A stretch of DNA of 54,646 nt from Oscillospiraceae bacterium (GTDB taxonomy: Bacteria; Bacillota_A; Clostridia; Oscillospirales; JAAYXM01). The stretch lies in the NCBI GenBank assembly GCA_017532355.1, contig JAFXJK010000079.1:1-54646 (forward strand), read 5' to 3'. Position 1 is the first letter of the stretch. Each line of letters starts with the position of its first letter. Shown in pieces: positions 18,448-27,870 of the stretch. Position numbers and translations under genes: made by a program. Under the pieces are notes generated by a model. That model ran no database searches, was not told the DNA's origin, and saw only the letters and a program-made list of their open reading frames with translations.

Positions 18448-18469
18448 ATATGTTAATATTTTAACATAT
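18448..18469. promoter_or_regulatory. Palindromic candidate operator upstream of mbhK
   Basis: ATATGTTAA-TATT-TTAACATAT is a perfect 9+4+9 palindrome overlapping the end of hypE. Its centre is about 65 bases upstream of the predicted transcription start. The core TGTT-N8-AACA is also present at 23663-23678 beside the Crp/Fnr-family gene. Confidence 0.5.
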
Positions 18470-19459
18470 TCTTGGCAGTTGAGCGCCCGAAAGTTTTGCT
18501 ACTACGCGGCTTCCGAATTCTCCGCGTACTGAAACTCGACCGCCGTGTTTTTTTGTAACACGACCGATTATTGCGGCGTTCTTTCCCTCGGGGGTATTTC
18601 TCATAATCGAAAGCGCTTCTTCAGCTACCGATGCATCGACAACCGCAAGGAGCTTTCCCTCGTTTGCCGAATATAACGGGTCAAGCCCCAATATATCGCA
18701 CGCCGCCGCAACGGCTCTGTTCATCGGGATATCCTCTCCCGAAAGCTCAATTCCGAGCTCCGTATTTTCGACGAACTCGCAAAGCGTTGTCGCAACGCCG
18801 CCGCGAGTGGGGTCGCGAAGCACGCGGAGAGCTTCTCCGAGAGTATAAAGCTTCTCACAGAGGGAATTTAGCGGTGCGCAGTCGGAGAGAATTTCTCCCT
18901 CGACGAGGTTTTTGTTCCTTTCAAGCATTATCGCAGCACCGTGGTCGCCGCAGGTTCCCGAAAGAAGGACTACGTCTCCCTCCTTTATGTTTTTCGGAGA
19001 GAGCTTCTGATGCGAGAGAATTCCGATACCTGCGGTGTTGATATAAATTCCGTCACCGTGGCCGCGCTCGACAACCTTCGTGTCTCCCGTGACGACCGAA
19101 ACGCCTGCCGCATCGGCAGTTTTTGCGATTGAAGCGATTATTTTCTCAAGCTTTTCTCTCTCAAAGCCCTCTTCGATTATGAAAGAAAGGCTTAAATACT
19201 TCGGGATTCCGCCCGATACCGCAACGTCGTTGACCGTTCCGCAGACAGAGAGCTTTCCTATATCTCCGCCCGGGAAAAAGCACGGCGAGACAACGAAGCT
19301 GTCGGTTGAAAACACGAGCTTTTCTCCACCCTCGAGAATCGCGCCGTCACCAAGAGCGGAAAGCGCGGAATTTGAGAGAGTGGGCACTATCATTTCTTTT
19401 ATCAGCGACGAGGTCTTTTTTCCTCCGCTTCCGTAGTCAAGTGTTATAATATCGTCCAT
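18461..19459 (-). CDS. hypE: Hydrogenase maturation protein HypE (cyanide ligand synthesis)
   Basis: 332 residues, AIR-synthetase-like ATPase. It starts MDDIITLDYGSGGKKTS, contains VVTGDTKVVERGHGDGIYIN and DPTRGGVATTLCEF, and ends in PRIC, whose terminal Cys carries the carbamoyl group converted to the CN ligand of the Fe site. Its start directly abuts the hypD stop, with GGAGG upstream. Last gene of the hypF-C-D-E run. Confidence 0.96.
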   Translation of the reverse strand: MDDIITLDYGSGGKKTSSLIKEMIVPTLSNSALSALGDGAILEGGEKLVFSTDSFVVSPCFFPGGDIGKLSVCGTVNDVAVSGGIPKYLSLSFIIEEGFEREKLEKIIASIAKTADAAGVSVVTGDTKVVERGHGDGIYINTAGIGILSHQKLSPKNIKEGDVVLLSGTCGDHGAAIMLERNKNLVEGEILSDCAPLNSLCEKLYTLGEALRVLRDPTRGGVATTLCEFVENTELGIELSGEDIPMNRAVAAACDILGLDPLYSANEGKLLAVVDASVAEEALSIMRNTPEGKNAAIIGRVTKKHGGRVSVRGEFGSRVVAKLSGAQLPRIC

Positions 19460-20539
19460 CTATATCGCCTCCGTGTATTTATATGCCGCGGCGCACGCAC
19501 CCTCGCTTGAAACCATACACGGGCCGACGGGGTCTTCGGGCGTGCACACCTTTCCGAACATCGGGCAGGCGCGCGGAGAAATATGACCGCAGATTACGTC
19601 TCCGCAGCGGCAGGGCGTCGCTTCCTTTTTCGTTACATACTCAATTTCAAATTTCTTTTCCGCGTCAAAGTGCGCAAACTCTTCTCTTATCGAAAGTCCG
19701 CTTTGGGGGATTTCGGAAAGGCCGCGCCAGAGGCTCGTTTTCGGCTTGAAAACCCTCTCCGTCATCTTCATCGCGATTGGGTTTCCTTTTTCTCTTACCG
19801 CCTGCGGATATGCGTTTTCGATATGCGGTTTTCTTTCCGCAATCTGGGAAAGGAGCTTATACACCGCAATTAAAATTTCTCTCGGCTCAAAGCCGCCGAC
19901 AACGCACGGGAGCGAGAATTCCTCCGCAAGGAAGGAGAATGCGTCCGCGCCTATTATGCTCGCAACGTGTCCCGGGCATAGAAAACCCGAAACGGAAAAT
20001 TCGGGGTCAGCAATGAGCGCACGAAGCGCAGGCTCAACGGTCTTGAGCATAGAAAGAACGGAGAAATTGCGGATTTTCTTTTCCGCAGCCTCCATAATCG
20101 CCGCGGCAGTGCCGGGCGCTGTCGTTTCAAACCCTACACCGAGGAAAACGACTTCAGAGTCGGGGGTCTCACTCGCAAGACGCACCGCATCAAGCGGAGA
20201 ATAAACTACCTCTACTCTCGCACCGTATGCCTTTGACGTTGCAAGGCTTTTTCCCCTCTCGCTTCCGGGAACGCGGAGCATATCGCCGTAGGTTGCGATG
20301 ATGACATTCTCACGTTCGGCGAGGGAGAGGATTGCGTCTATCGTCTCCGTCGGGGTTACGCAGACGGGACAGCCGGGGCCCGAGAGAAGCTCTATATTTT
20401 TGGGGAGCGCCGAGCGAAGTCCCGATTTTGCGATAGACATTGTATGAGTTCCGCAGACTTCCATAATCTTTACTTTTCCAAGCGGAAGTGCGGCGATTTT
20501 TTCAAGTATTTCGCTGTTAGATAAGTTTTCGCAATTCAT
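19460..20539 (-). CDS. hypD: Hydrogenase maturation protein HypD
   Basis: 359 residues. Motifs include KIMEVCGTHTM, LLSGPGCPVCVTP, GFEPREILIA and the C-terminal Cys-rich segment CRCGDVICGHISPRACPMFG that holds the [4Fe-4S] cluster. HypD with HypC is the scaffold on which the Fe(CN)2CO group is assembled. The ATG at 20539 is preferred (GAGGAAG upstream); a TTG at 20545 is in frame. It overlaps hypC by 23 bases. Confidence 0.95.
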   Translation of the reverse strand: MNCENLSNSEILEKIAALPLGKVKIMEVCGTHTMSIAKSGLRSALPKNIELLSGPGCPVCVTPTETIDAILSLAERENVIIATYGDMLRVPGSERGKSLATSKAYGARVEVVYSPLDAVRLASETPDSEVVFLGVGFETTAPGTAAAIMEAAEKKIRNFSVLSMLKTVEPALRALIADPEFSVSGFLCPGHVASIIGADAFSFLAEEFSLPCVVGGFEPREILIAVYKLLSQIAERKPHIENAYPQAVREKGNPIAMKMTERVFKPKTSLWRGLSEIPQSGLSIREEFAHFDAEKKFEIEYVTKKEATPCRCGDVICGHISPRACPMFGKVCTPEDPVGPCMVSSEGACAAAYKYTEAI

Positions 20540-20747
20540 TTTCAACTTCCTCTGCCGCCTTTATGCTTTCTTCGGCTTCTGCCGCGCCCATGCGCTCAAT
20601 AGCAAAGCCTGCGTGGACCATTACATACTCGCCGATTTTCGGGTTTTCGATAAAATCGACGCGGATTTTTCTTCTTACGCCGTCGCGCTCGCCGATTGCT
20701 TCTTTTCCCGAGAGCTCGGTTATTTTAAGTGGTACTGCAAGGCACAT
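20517..20747 (-). CDS. hypC: Hydrogenase maturation chaperone HypC
   Basis: 76 residues beginning MCLAVPLKI; Cys2 is the ligand used to carry the Fe(CN)2CO precursor to the large subunit. YVMVHAGFAIERM is the second family motif. It overlaps both hypF (23 bases) and hypD (23 bases), implying coupled translation. Confidence 0.95.
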   Translation of the reverse strand: MCLAVPLKITELSGKEAIGERDGVRRKIRVDFIENPKIGEYVMVHAGFAIERMGAAEAEESIKAAEEVENELRKLI

Positions 20748-22992
20748 TTACTCCGCCTCCCCTTTCTGCTATCATAAGCTGACCGAGGGAAAGTCCCTCG
20801 TCGTTTGTTGAAACCTGTCTGTGGGTATAAACCGAAAGTCCTGCGTTTTCAAGCTTTTCTTTCAGTCTCTTTAACATATACATATTCTGAAAACTTCCGC
20901 CCGAAAGGACGACGTTTTTACAGCCTTTCTCATCGGAAAGCCTTTTTGCGCTTTCCGCGGCATACGCTATGAGCGTATTCATAAACGCTGCTGCGATTTC
21001 GGAGACGGAAACGCCACTTTCCTTGTCCTCTGCGATTTTTCGTATCGTCTCGCGCCAGTCAAAGACGTACAAACCGTCTTTCTTTTCAACGCTGTAGGGA
21101 TAAAATCTCGCGCTCTCCCCTGCCGCCGCCTCGAGGAGCGTTGCCCCCTGACCTTCATACGACGCAGTCTCACGGATGCCGAGGATTGCGGCGACACCGT
21201 CAAAGAGCCTGCCCATACTCGAAACCGTCGGGCAGTTGAGGTTTGCTTTGAGTATCTTCTCCGCCGTTTCCGCGCGGTTTCCGAAGACGGTGGAGGGTTT
21301 GACGCCTGAGTCTTTGAGAAGCGCGACGCCTGTCCTCAATATGTCCTTTGTCGCGACGTCGCCACCCGGAAGCGTTATCTTGTAAATCGTGGCTACCCTC
21401 TCAAAGCTCTCGTAGCCGCCATAGAGGATTTCCGCGCCCCAGGAAGTCCCGTCAGAACCAAAACCCGTGCCGTCCCAGACGACGCCGAGGACATTTCCCT
21501 CGAGGCCGTTATCTGCCATACACGATGCCAGATGCGCGTGGTGGTGATAAACTCCGACGAGGGTGAGCTTTTCGCGTTTTGCTCTTGTCCTTGCATACTC
21601 GCCCGAGAGATAATCAGGGTGCATATCGCACACGAGGACTTCAGGCTTTATATCAAATATCCTCTCAAAATGCCGAAGCTGCTCTTCATAACACTCAAGC
21701 GTTTCGAGGTTTTTAAGGTCGCCGATATGTGCGCTCGGGAAAACCTTTCCGTCACGCGAGAGCGAAAACGACGCTTTCTGCTCTGCGCCAAGGGCGAGGA
21801 TGCTTTTCTGACAGTCCTTCACATTCACGGGAAGCGGTGCATAGCCGCGGCTTCGTCGCGCAAAATACTCACGCCCCTCAAATTCCCACAGGAGCGAGTC
21901 GTCACAGCGCGCATAAATCTCGCGGTTGTTTGAAAGAATTCCGTCCGCGACGTTTGCAAGCTTTTCTCTTGCCTCTTCTTCCTTATATATAATCGGAAGC
22001 TCCGATATATTTGCACTCGTCATAACGAGAAACGGCAAATCCTCTTCCATGAGAAGATGGTGGACGGGCGTATATGGGAGCATAACGCCGATATAGCCGT
22101 TTTCGCTCAGATATTTATATGAATTTTTGTCGCGCTTTGCAAGGAGAACTATCGGGCGGCGGCGTGAGGTGAGAAGTTTCTCTTCCGCATCGCTTACCTC
22201 GGCGATTTCCCTCACAATTCCGATATCGCGGCACATCACGGCAAACGGTTTTTCATCGCGGCGCTTTCTCTCGCGGAGAAGACGTACACATCCCTCCATA
22301 TCCGCGCGGCAGGCAAGGTGGTACCCGCCAAGCCCCTTTATCGCACAGATTCCGCCGCGGCGAAGAAGCGCCTTTGCGTTTTCTATCGCGTCTCCCGACA
22401 CTTCATCGCCGTTTTTGTCGAGAAAAGAAAGGCTCGGTCCGCAATCCTTGCAGCAGTCGGGCTGGGCGTGATAGCGGCGGCTCATCAAGTCGGAATATTC
22501 CGAAGAACACTCTTTACACATCGGAAAGGCATCCATTGTCGTGTTCTTTCTGTCATACGGGATGTCGCGCGTTATCGTAAATCGTGGGCCGCAGTTTGTG
22601 CAGTTTATAAACGGGTAGCGGTAGCGGCGGTCGGTTTTGTCGAAAAGCTCGGAAAGGCAGTCATCACAAACCGCAACATCGGGCGAGATAAACGTTTTTC
22701 TCTCTCCCGAAACGCTCTCCTCTATCGAAAAATCAGTATAGCCGCAGATGGTATCGGAAAACTCCGTCTTTATCCCGTAAATCTCCGCAAGCGGCGGTGC
22801 GGACGCAACCAGCGTCTTTGTAAAATCTTCTACTTTTTCACGCTCGCCCTCGATATCAAGCACAACGCCGAAAGACGTGTTCCTGATTTTTCCCGTAAGG
22901 CAAAAATCCGAGACACGTTTGTGAATAAAGGGGCGGAAACCTACCCCCTGCACTATTCCGTTTATCGAAAGCGTGGCATGAATTTTTTTCAT
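20725..22992 (-). CDS. hypF: Carbamoyltransferase HypF
   Basis: 755 residues, full length. The N-terminal acylphosphatase domain has GIVQGVGFRPFIHKRV. Two zinc fingers follow (CDDCLSELF...CTNCGPRF and CKECSSEY...CKDCGPSL), then a YrdC-like domain and a Kae1-like domain with VYHHHAHLASCMADN and GVVWDGTGFGSDG. It transfers carbamoyl from carbamoyl phosphate to HypE. It starts 10 bases after the Crp/Fnr-family gene, so the regulator leads the maturation operon. Confidence 0.96.
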   Translation of the reverse strand: MKKIHATLSINGIVQGVGFRPFIHKRVSDFCLTGKIRNTSFGVVLDIEGEREKVEDFTKTLVASAPPLAEIYGIKTEFSDTICGYTDFSIEESVSGERKTFISPDVAVCDDCLSELFDKTDRRYRYPFINCTNCGPRFTITRDIPYDRKNTTMDAFPMCKECSSEYSDLMSRRYHAQPDCCKDCGPSLSFLDKNGDEVSGDAIENAKALLRRGGICAIKGLGGYHLACRADMEGCVRLLRERKRRDEKPFAVMCRDIGIVREIAEVSDAEEKLLTSRRRPIVLLAKRDKNSYKYLSENGYIGVMLPYTPVHHLLMEEDLPFLVMTSANISELPIIYKEEEAREKLANVADGILSNNREIYARCDDSLLWEFEGREYFARRSRGYAPLPVNVKDCQKSILALGAEQKASFSLSRDGKVFPSAHIGDLKNLETLECYEEQLRHFERIFDIKPEVLVCDMHPDYLSGEYARTRAKREKLTLVGVYHHHAHLASCMADNGLEGNVLGVVWDGTGFGSDGTSWGAEILYGGYESFERVATIYKITLPGGDVATKDILRTGVALLKDSGVKPSTVFGNRAETAEKILKANLNCPTVSSMGRLFDGVAAILGIRETASYEGQGATLLEAAAGESARFYPYSVEKKDGLYVFDWRETIRKIAEDKESGVSVSEIAAAFMNTLIAYAAESAKRLSDEKGCKNVVLSGGSFQNMYMLKRLKEKLENAGLSVYTHRQVSTNDEGLSLGQLMIAERGGGVNVPCSTT

Positions 22993-23002
22993 AAAATTCC
23001 CT

Positions 23003-23647
23003 TTATAAAAGTGTTATTTTTCTCTTTTCCGTTTCAATTATTCCCTCGTCGCACATGTGGCGAAGCTCACGCATCATCGCGCTTCGGTCCGCGCAGATAT
23101 AGTCGGCAAGGTAGCTTAAGGAAAACGGAAGCTCAAAGGAATTGCTTCCCGTTTTTCTCGCATACATCGTAAAAAGACTTAAAAGCTTTTCTCTTATCGA
23201 GCGGTTTCCGAGAATCTCAATTCGCTCTGAAAGGCGGCGCGTCTTTTGTGTTACGATTCGGAACATATTTTCAACCGCAACCGTATGACATCTGCACGCG
23301 TTTGAACAACGCTTTGCGATGTTGTCATAATTCATAATCGCAATCTCGCTCTTTTTATCCGACATCGCAAAAACGCCGTGCTCGCTCTCCTCGGAAAACG
23401 CGAACATCTCGCCAAAGACATCGTTCTCCGAAAGGTTTTCGAGAAGAACACGGTTTCCGTCGGCGTCTATTCGCATTAGCGACACACTCCCCGACATAAC
23501 GATTCCGATTTTGTCGTTTGAGCGGTCAAAGTCCCATATCGTCTCTCCCGCTTCAAATTTCTGCCTCTGGATATTGAAGCAGGAGACCATACGCGACTTG
23601 TCGTGGTCATCGATTCCGTCAAAAAGAAATATTTCCTCAAGTTTCAA
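23003..23647 (-). CDS. Crp/Fnr-family transcriptional regulator
   Basis: 214 residues. Cyclic-nucleotide-binding-like domain at residues 1-120, a dimer helix, and a winged HTH with recognition region CADRSAMMRELRHMCDEGII. A CxxxCxCH cluster (RCSNACRCHT, near residue 115) is a visible feature of this clostridial subgroup; whether it binds metal or a redox cofactor is unknown. The start is TTG, supported by GGGGGTGG. An 18-base palindrome lies just upstream, as for an autoregulator. Its place between hyp genes and oxygen-defence genes suggests a redox or oxygen cue (inference). Confidence 0.88.
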   Translation of the reverse strand: MKLEEIFLFDGIDDHDKSRMVSCFNIQRQKFEAGETIWDFDRSNDKIGIVMSGSVSLMRIDADGNRVLLENLSENDVFGEMFAFSEESEHGVFAMSDKKSEIAIMNYDNIAKRCSNACRCHTVAVENMFRIVTQKTRRLSERIEILGNRSIREKLLSLFTMYARKTGSNSFELPFSLSYLADYICADRSAMMRELRHMCDEGIIETEKRKITLL

Positions 23648-23661
23648 AATTTTTCCACCCC

Positions 23662-23679
23662 CTGTTGCAAATGCAACAG
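23662..23679. promoter_or_regulatory. Palindromic candidate operator between Crp/Fnr gene and rubrerythrin
   Basis: CTGTTGC-AAAT-GCAACAG is a perfect 7+4+7 palindrome with the 5-N4-5 geometry of Crp/Fnr sites. It would sit near -41.5 relative to -10-like elements (TACTAT/TATAAC, 23700-23708) of rubrerythrin. It would lie just downstream of the start site of a candidate TATACT promoter (23696-23691, minus) for the regulator. Activation of one side and autorepression of the other is an inference from position. Confidence 0.55.
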
Positions 23680-23753
23680 AATTTTCTTTAAGTATATGAT
23701 ACTATAACATCAACAAAAAGTAAATAATAATTTTTTGGAAGGAGTTTTTCATC

Positions 23754-24293
23754 ATGGAATTCAAAGGTTCAAAGACAGAGGCAAATCTTGCTGCTGCTTT
23801 TGCAGGAGAGAGCCAGGCAACAAACAAGTACACTTACTACGCATCAAAGGCTAAGAAGGAAGGCTACGAGCAGATCGCTGCTATCTTCGCAGAGACTGCA
23901 GGCAACGAAAAAGAGCATGCAAAGCTCTGGTTCAAGCTTCTCCACGACGGTGAAGTTCCGACAACTACCGTAAACCTCAAGGATGCGGCTGACGGTGAGA
24001 ACTACGAGTGGACAGATATGTATGCAGGCTTTGCCAAGACTGCAAAGGAAGAGGGCTTTGACAAAATCGCTTACCTCTTCGACGCTGTTGCTAAAATTGA
24101 GAAAGAGCATGAGGCAAGATATCGCAAGCTTCTCACAAACGTTGAGACAGGCGCTGTATTCTCAAGAGACGGCGATGCTGTATGGCAGTGCAGAAACTGC
24201 GGTCACATCCATGTCGGCAACAACGCTCCGGAAGTTTGCCCGGTTTGTGCTCATCCGAAGGCATATTTTGAGCTTCTCAAGACAAACTACTAA
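23754..24293 (+). CDS. rbr: Rubrerythrin
   Basis: 179 residues. Ferritin-like di-iron domain first ([40 protein letters not shown] supply the Glu/His ligands), then a rubredoxin-type site with CRNCGHIH and [11 protein letters not shown]. It reduces hydrogen peroxide using rubredoxin electrons in anaerobes. The GGAAGGAG ribosome site is strong and codon use is highly biased, consistent with high expression. First gene of the plus-strand oxygen-defence run. Confidence 0.96.
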   Translation: MEFKGSKTEANLAAAFAGESQATNKYTYYASKAKKEGYEQIAAIFAETAGNEKEHAKLWFKLLHDGEVPTTTVNLKDAADGENYEWTDMYAGFAKTAKEEGFDKIAYLFDAVAKIEKEHEARYRKLLTNVETGAVFSRDGDAVWQCRNCGHIHVGNNAPEVCPVCAHPKAYFELLKTNY

Positions 24294-24330
24294 TACCTCT
24301 GTTATTTTACATTAAAGGAAGGTATTGACC

Positions 24331-24489
24331 ATGAAAAAATATGTATGTTCAGTTTGCGGCTTTGTTTATGACGAAGCTGAAGGCTATCCGGACGGCGACA
24401 TCGCTCCCGGAACGGTTTGGGAAGATGTTCCCGAAGACTTTTCCTGCCCCCTCTGCGGAGTAGGCAAGGATATGTTTGAAGAAGAATAA
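24331..24489 (+). CDS. Rubredoxin
   Basis: 52 residues: CSVCGFVYD near the N-terminus and [14 protein letters not shown] at the end give the four Cys ligands of a single Fe; [20 protein letters not shown] is the usual middle segment. It starts 37 bases after rubrerythrin with AAAGGAAGG upstream. It is the likely electron carrier for rubrerythrin and FprA. Confidence 0.96.
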   Translation: MKKYVCSVCGFVYDEAEGYPDGDIAPGTVWEDVPEDFSCPLCGVGKDMFEEE

Positions 24490-24496
24490 ACTTTTT

Positions 24497-24531
24497 ATAC
24501 ATCTTCCTGCAGCTTTTGTGGGAAGATGTAT
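24497..24531. other. Stem-loop between rubredoxin and fprA
   Basis: ATACATCTTCC and GGAAGATGTAT form an 11-bp stem with a 13-base loop. There is no T-tract after it, so it is more likely an mRNA 3'-end stabiliser or partial read-through element than a full terminator. Confidence 0.5.
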
Positions 24532-24558
24532 CTATATTAACGAAAGGAAATAATTACT

Positions 24559-25761
24559 ATGCCGGCAATTAAAATTACCGACAGCGTTTCATCTGTCGGT
24601 ATTCTCAACCCCATTCTCCGCATCTTCGACATCGTTATGAAGACGGACTACGGAACAACCTATAATTCATATATTGTAAAGGGAAGCGAAAAAACAGCTC
24701 TTATCGAAACCTGCCACCTCACGTATTTTGACCAGTATGTAAAGAACATCCGCGAGGTGTGCAACCCTGAAGATATCGACTATATAATCTTAAACCACTG
24801 CGAGCCTGACCATTCAGGCGCGCTCCGCCGCCTTCTCGAGCTTTGCCCGAAGGCTGAAATTTACGTCACAAAGGCAGGAAGTCTGTATCTTGCAAACATC
24901 ACAAACAGAAAAGACTTTCCGATTCATACGGTAGCGGACGGTGAGGAGCTCTCCCTCGGCGATAAGACTCTCCGCTTCATCCCTGCCCCTTTCCTTCATT
25001 GGCCGGATTCGATGTTCACCTATCTCCCTGAGGAGAAGGTCGTCTTCTCCTGCGACTTCCTCGGCTCGCACTACTGCGAACCGCACACGCTCGACACGAA
25101 CATCGTTTACCCTAAAAAATATGAGGATGCACTTGCATACTACTATGCGGCCATCTTCGGCCCGTTCCCGTCTTACGTAAGAAAGGGACTTGAGAAGATT
25201 TCTTCTCTTGACTTTAACATCGCTTGCACAAGCCACGGCCCTATTCTCACACGTGAGGGAAAGCTTAATCTCGCTCTCGAGAAATACGCAGAGTGGAGCG
25301 CGGAGAAGGCAAAGTCAGCGGCTGAAATCCCCGTCTTCTTCTGCTCGGCATACGGCAACACGAAGAAGCTTGCCGAAGCAATTGCACGCGGTATCAAGAC
25401 TGCAAAGCCCGATTGCACCTGCACTCTCTTTGACCTTTCCGACTGTGATATGGGCGCGGCCGCTGCGGCAATCAACTCGGCAGATGCTATCGCAATCGGC
25501 TCTCCGACAATCAACGCGGATGCGGTTGCAAACGTATGGCAGCTTCTCTCACACGTTGACGCCATCAACTCAAAGAAAAAACCTGCTCTCGTATTTGGCT
25601 CTTACGGCTGGAGCGGCGAAGCTGTTCCGAACATCCGTGCGCGCCTTGAGGGACTTCGCATGAACGTCTTCGGTGACGGCTACAAGGTCTGCTTCGTCCC
25701 GAGTGAGGAAGACCTTGCGGCGGCAGAAAAACTCGGCGAGGAGTTTGCTTCTTCATTTTAA
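24559..25761 (+). CDS. fprA: Flavodiiron protein (A-type flavoprotein, O2/NO reductase)
   Basis: 400 residues. The metallo-beta-lactamase-like domain carries all di-iron ligands: His80, Glu82, Asp84, His85 (HCEPDH), His147 (HWPD), Asp166 (SCDF) and His226 (SHGP). A flavodoxin domain starts near residue 255 (FFCSAYGNTKKLAEAI). The enzyme reduces O2 to water or NO to N2O with electrons from rubredoxin or the fusion protein encoded next. Start supported by GAAAGGA. Confidence 0.95.
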   Translation: MPAIKITDSVSSVGILNPILRIFDIVMKTDYGTTYNSYIVKGSEKTALIETCHLTYFDQYVKNIREVCNPEDIDYIILNHCEPDHSGALRRLLELCPKAEIYVTKAGSLYLANITNRKDFPIHTVADGEELSLGDKTLRFIPAPFLHWPDSMFTYLPEEKVVFSCDFLGSHYCEPHTLDTNIVYPKKYEDALAYYYAAIFGPFPSYVRKGLEKISSLDFNIACTSHGPILTREGKLNLALEKYAEWSAEKAKSAAEIPVFFCSAYGNTKKLAEAIARGIKTAKPDCTCTLFDLSDCDMGAAAAAINSADAIAIGSPTINADAVANVWQLLSHVDAINSKKKPALVFGSYGWSGEAVPNIRARLEGLRMNVFGDGYKVCFVPSEEDLAAAEKLGEEFASSF

Positions 25762-25780
25762 GTAATTTGAGGTGTTTTTT

Positions 25781-26407
25781 ATGAACATTAAGGCACTTTT
25801 TGACCTCTCCTACGGAGTTTATATCGTTACGTCAAAGGACGGCACGCGAGATGTCGGCTGTATTGCAAACAGCGCAATGCAGGTGACAAGCTCTCCCGCT
25901 ACGGTCGCGGTTTCCGTAAACCACGATAACTTCACAAACGGAGCGATAGCTGAAAGCGGCCGCTTTGCGCTCTCGATTCTTCCCGAAACCGCTTCTCCCT
26001 CGCTCATCGGTACGTTCGGCTTTAAGTCAAGCCGTGATACGGATAAGTTTGAGGGGCTTGAGGTTCTCGAAAAAGGCGGACTTCGCATAATCCCGACGGC
26101 TAAAAGCTATCTCGTCTGCCGTGTTGTTGATACGCTCGAAACCTCTACCCACACGGTATTTCTCGGCGAGGTAGAGGATGCGGACGTTCTCGCAGACGGC
26201 GAGGTTATGACCTATGCGTATTACCACAAGGTCATCAAGGGCAGAGCCCCAAAGAACGCACCAACGTATGTAGAAGAAACGGAAGAATCTTCTTCTCCGA
26301 AGTGGAAGTGCGGTATCTGCGGCTATGTCTCAGACCTTCCGGAGCTTCCCGATGACTTCACCTGCCCGATGTGCGGCGTTCCGAAGTCCCTTTTTGAAAA
26401 AGCGTAA
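25781..26407 (+). CDS. hrb: Flavin reductase-rubredoxin fusion (high-molecular-weight rubredoxin type)
   Basis: 208 residues. The N-terminal ~160 are a flavin-reductase-like FMN domain ([31 protein letters not shown]). The C-terminus is a rubredoxin with [13 protein letters not shown] and [14 protein letters not shown]. This is the Hrb arrangement known from Moorella, where Hrb takes NAD(P)H electrons to FprA. The ATG at 25781 follows GAGGTG; an upstream GTG lies inside that ribosome site. Its place directly after fprA matches the family pairing. Confidence 0.92.
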   Translation: MNIKALFDLSYGVYIVTSKDGTRDVGCIANSAMQVTSSPATVAVSVNHDNFTNGAIAESGRFALSILPETASPSLIGTFGFKSSRDTDKFEGLEVLEKGGLRIIPTAKSYLVCRVVDTLETSTHTVFLGEVEDADVLADGEVMTYAYYHKVIKGRAPKNAPTYVEETEESSSPKWKCGICGYVSDLPELPDDFTCPMCGVPKSLFEKA

Positions 26408-26421
26408 TACAAAGGAGTATT

Positions 26422-27870
26422 TTGCTTAAAATGAAGCTTTACCCGAAGCCTAAAAAGTACGAGAAAGCATCTTCGGAATATACCGTAACCTGCCGCGGCG
26501 AAAACGTCGGGGTTTACTCCTGCGATGTTTCCGCACATCCCTTAAATCAGGTATGGCCGGGGTATCAGCGACCGAAGAGCCAAACGGAAAAGGCAGCTTT
26601 CGTGATTCTTTCATCGGATGACGCGGTTACGCTTGATATTTCTCTGAAGAAAAGCTTTGAGAAGGTAACCGTTCGTCCGCTTTCAAGGAAAATCACACCC
26701 GATGTCGCAGACGGAACGGTAAAGATAACTTTCCCCGAGACAGGACAGTACATCGTCGAGTTTGACAATCCGCATAACACGCTCGCGGTGTTTATAAACC
26801 CCGAAAAGAGCTTTGAAAACGATGGTGACGTTCTCTATTTCGGTCCGGGCGTGCATTATTTTGATAAGCGCATTGAACTTTCAGATAACCAGACGGTTTT
26901 TATCGACGAGGGCGCAGTTCTTTACGGCGCGCTTGAAGCGTTTGATAAAAAGAATATCAAAATCGTCGGCTACGGCATTATTGATAACAGCCTTATGAAG
27001 CGCGAGCACGAGATAAACGGCTGTTCTGTTCTTAAAAAAGACCGCAATGATGATTCGGGCAACCCGATTTTCCTTGAGCGGTGCGAAAATGTTCTCATAG
27101 AGGGCATAACGATTGTTGACTCATCGGGCTGGAATGTTTATCTCGACGGCTGTCGGGATGTTTGCGTTGAGAACATCAAAATCATCGGTCAATGGCGGTA
27201 TAATGCCGACGGCGTTGACTTCTGCAACTGTCAGCGCGGCGTTATAAAAAACAGCTTTCTCCGCACCTTTGACGATTGCATAACCGTAAAGGGTTTTAAG
27301 CGAAACAACCACCTCCCTTGCGAGGACATTCTGGCAGACGGCTGCGTGCTCTGGTGTGACTGGGGTCGCGCTCTTGAGGTCGGCGCTGAAACAAGCGCGC
27401 CGTATATGAAAAATATTACTTTCCGCGACTGCGACATTGTTTTCGGCACGCACATTATGATGGACGTTCAGCACGGCGACCGCGCAACGGTTGAAAATGT
27501 CCGCTTTGAGGATATCCGCGCAGAATACAGAAAAACCGCCGAAGCTCCGCTCCTGCAAGAGTCGCGCGACGATACTTATAAAAACCTTGACGAATCATAT
27601 ATGCCCTCTCTTTTTGAGGTCATCGCAATAAAGACGATGTGGGCGATTGACGAGGAGTCGGGCGTTATGAAAAACATATATTTCAAGGACATTTCAGTCA
27701 CGACCGAGGACGGAAGAATCCCGAAAAGAGCGAGGATTTGCTCCACCGACGGTGAGACGAGAATCCGTGATGTGCATTTTGAGAACATCTCTGTAAACGG
27801 TCTCCTCTGTGACATGGATACGTTTGAATTAAATATCGGCGACGGCGCAGAAAACATTATATGGAAATAA
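26422..27870 (+). CDS. Pectin-lyase-fold protein, GH28-like glycoside hydrolase
   Basis: 482 residues, no signal peptide. The N-terminal ~120 form a beta-sandwich, and the rest is a right-handed beta-helix with repeated I-x-I/F-x-N/D turns. A GH28-like core is visible in YNADGVDFCNCQRG, FDDCITVKGF and GRALEVGAETSAP: the Asp pattern is kept, but exact GH28 motifs are not, so the substrate is uncertain (galacturonide or other acidic glycan). The start may be TTG (26422, close to AAAGGAG) or ATG (26431). It follows the Hrb gene by only 14 bases, so it may be read through from the redox operon. A strong terminator follows. Confidence 0.75.
   Translation: MLKMKLYPKPKKYEKASSEYTVTCRGENVGVYSCDVSAHPLNQVWPGYQRPKSQTEKAAFVILSSDDAVTLDISLKKSFEKVTVRPLSRKITPDVADGTVKITFPETGQYIVEFDNPHNTLAVFINPEKSFENDGDVLYFGPGVHYFDKRIELSDNQTVFIDEGAVLYGALEAFDKKNIKIVGYGIIDNSLMKREHEINGCSVLKKDRNDDSGNPIFLERCENVLIEGITIVDSSGWNVYLDGCRDVCVENIKIIGQWRYNADGVDFCNCQRGVIKNSFLRTFDDCITVKGFKRNNHLPCEDILADGCVLWCDWGRALEVGAETSAPYMKNITFRDCDIVFGTHIMMDVQHGDRATVENVRFEDIRAEYRKTAEAPLLQESRDDTYKNLDESYMPSLFEVIAIKTMWAIDEESGVMKNIYFKDISVTTEDGRIPKRARICSTDGETRIRDVHFENISVNGLLCDMDTFELNIGDGAENIIWK

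Noticed and set aside
22318..23172. 284-residue open frame opposite hypF
   Set aside because: Antisense to a full-length conserved HypF; residue composition is Arg/Ser-rich noise.
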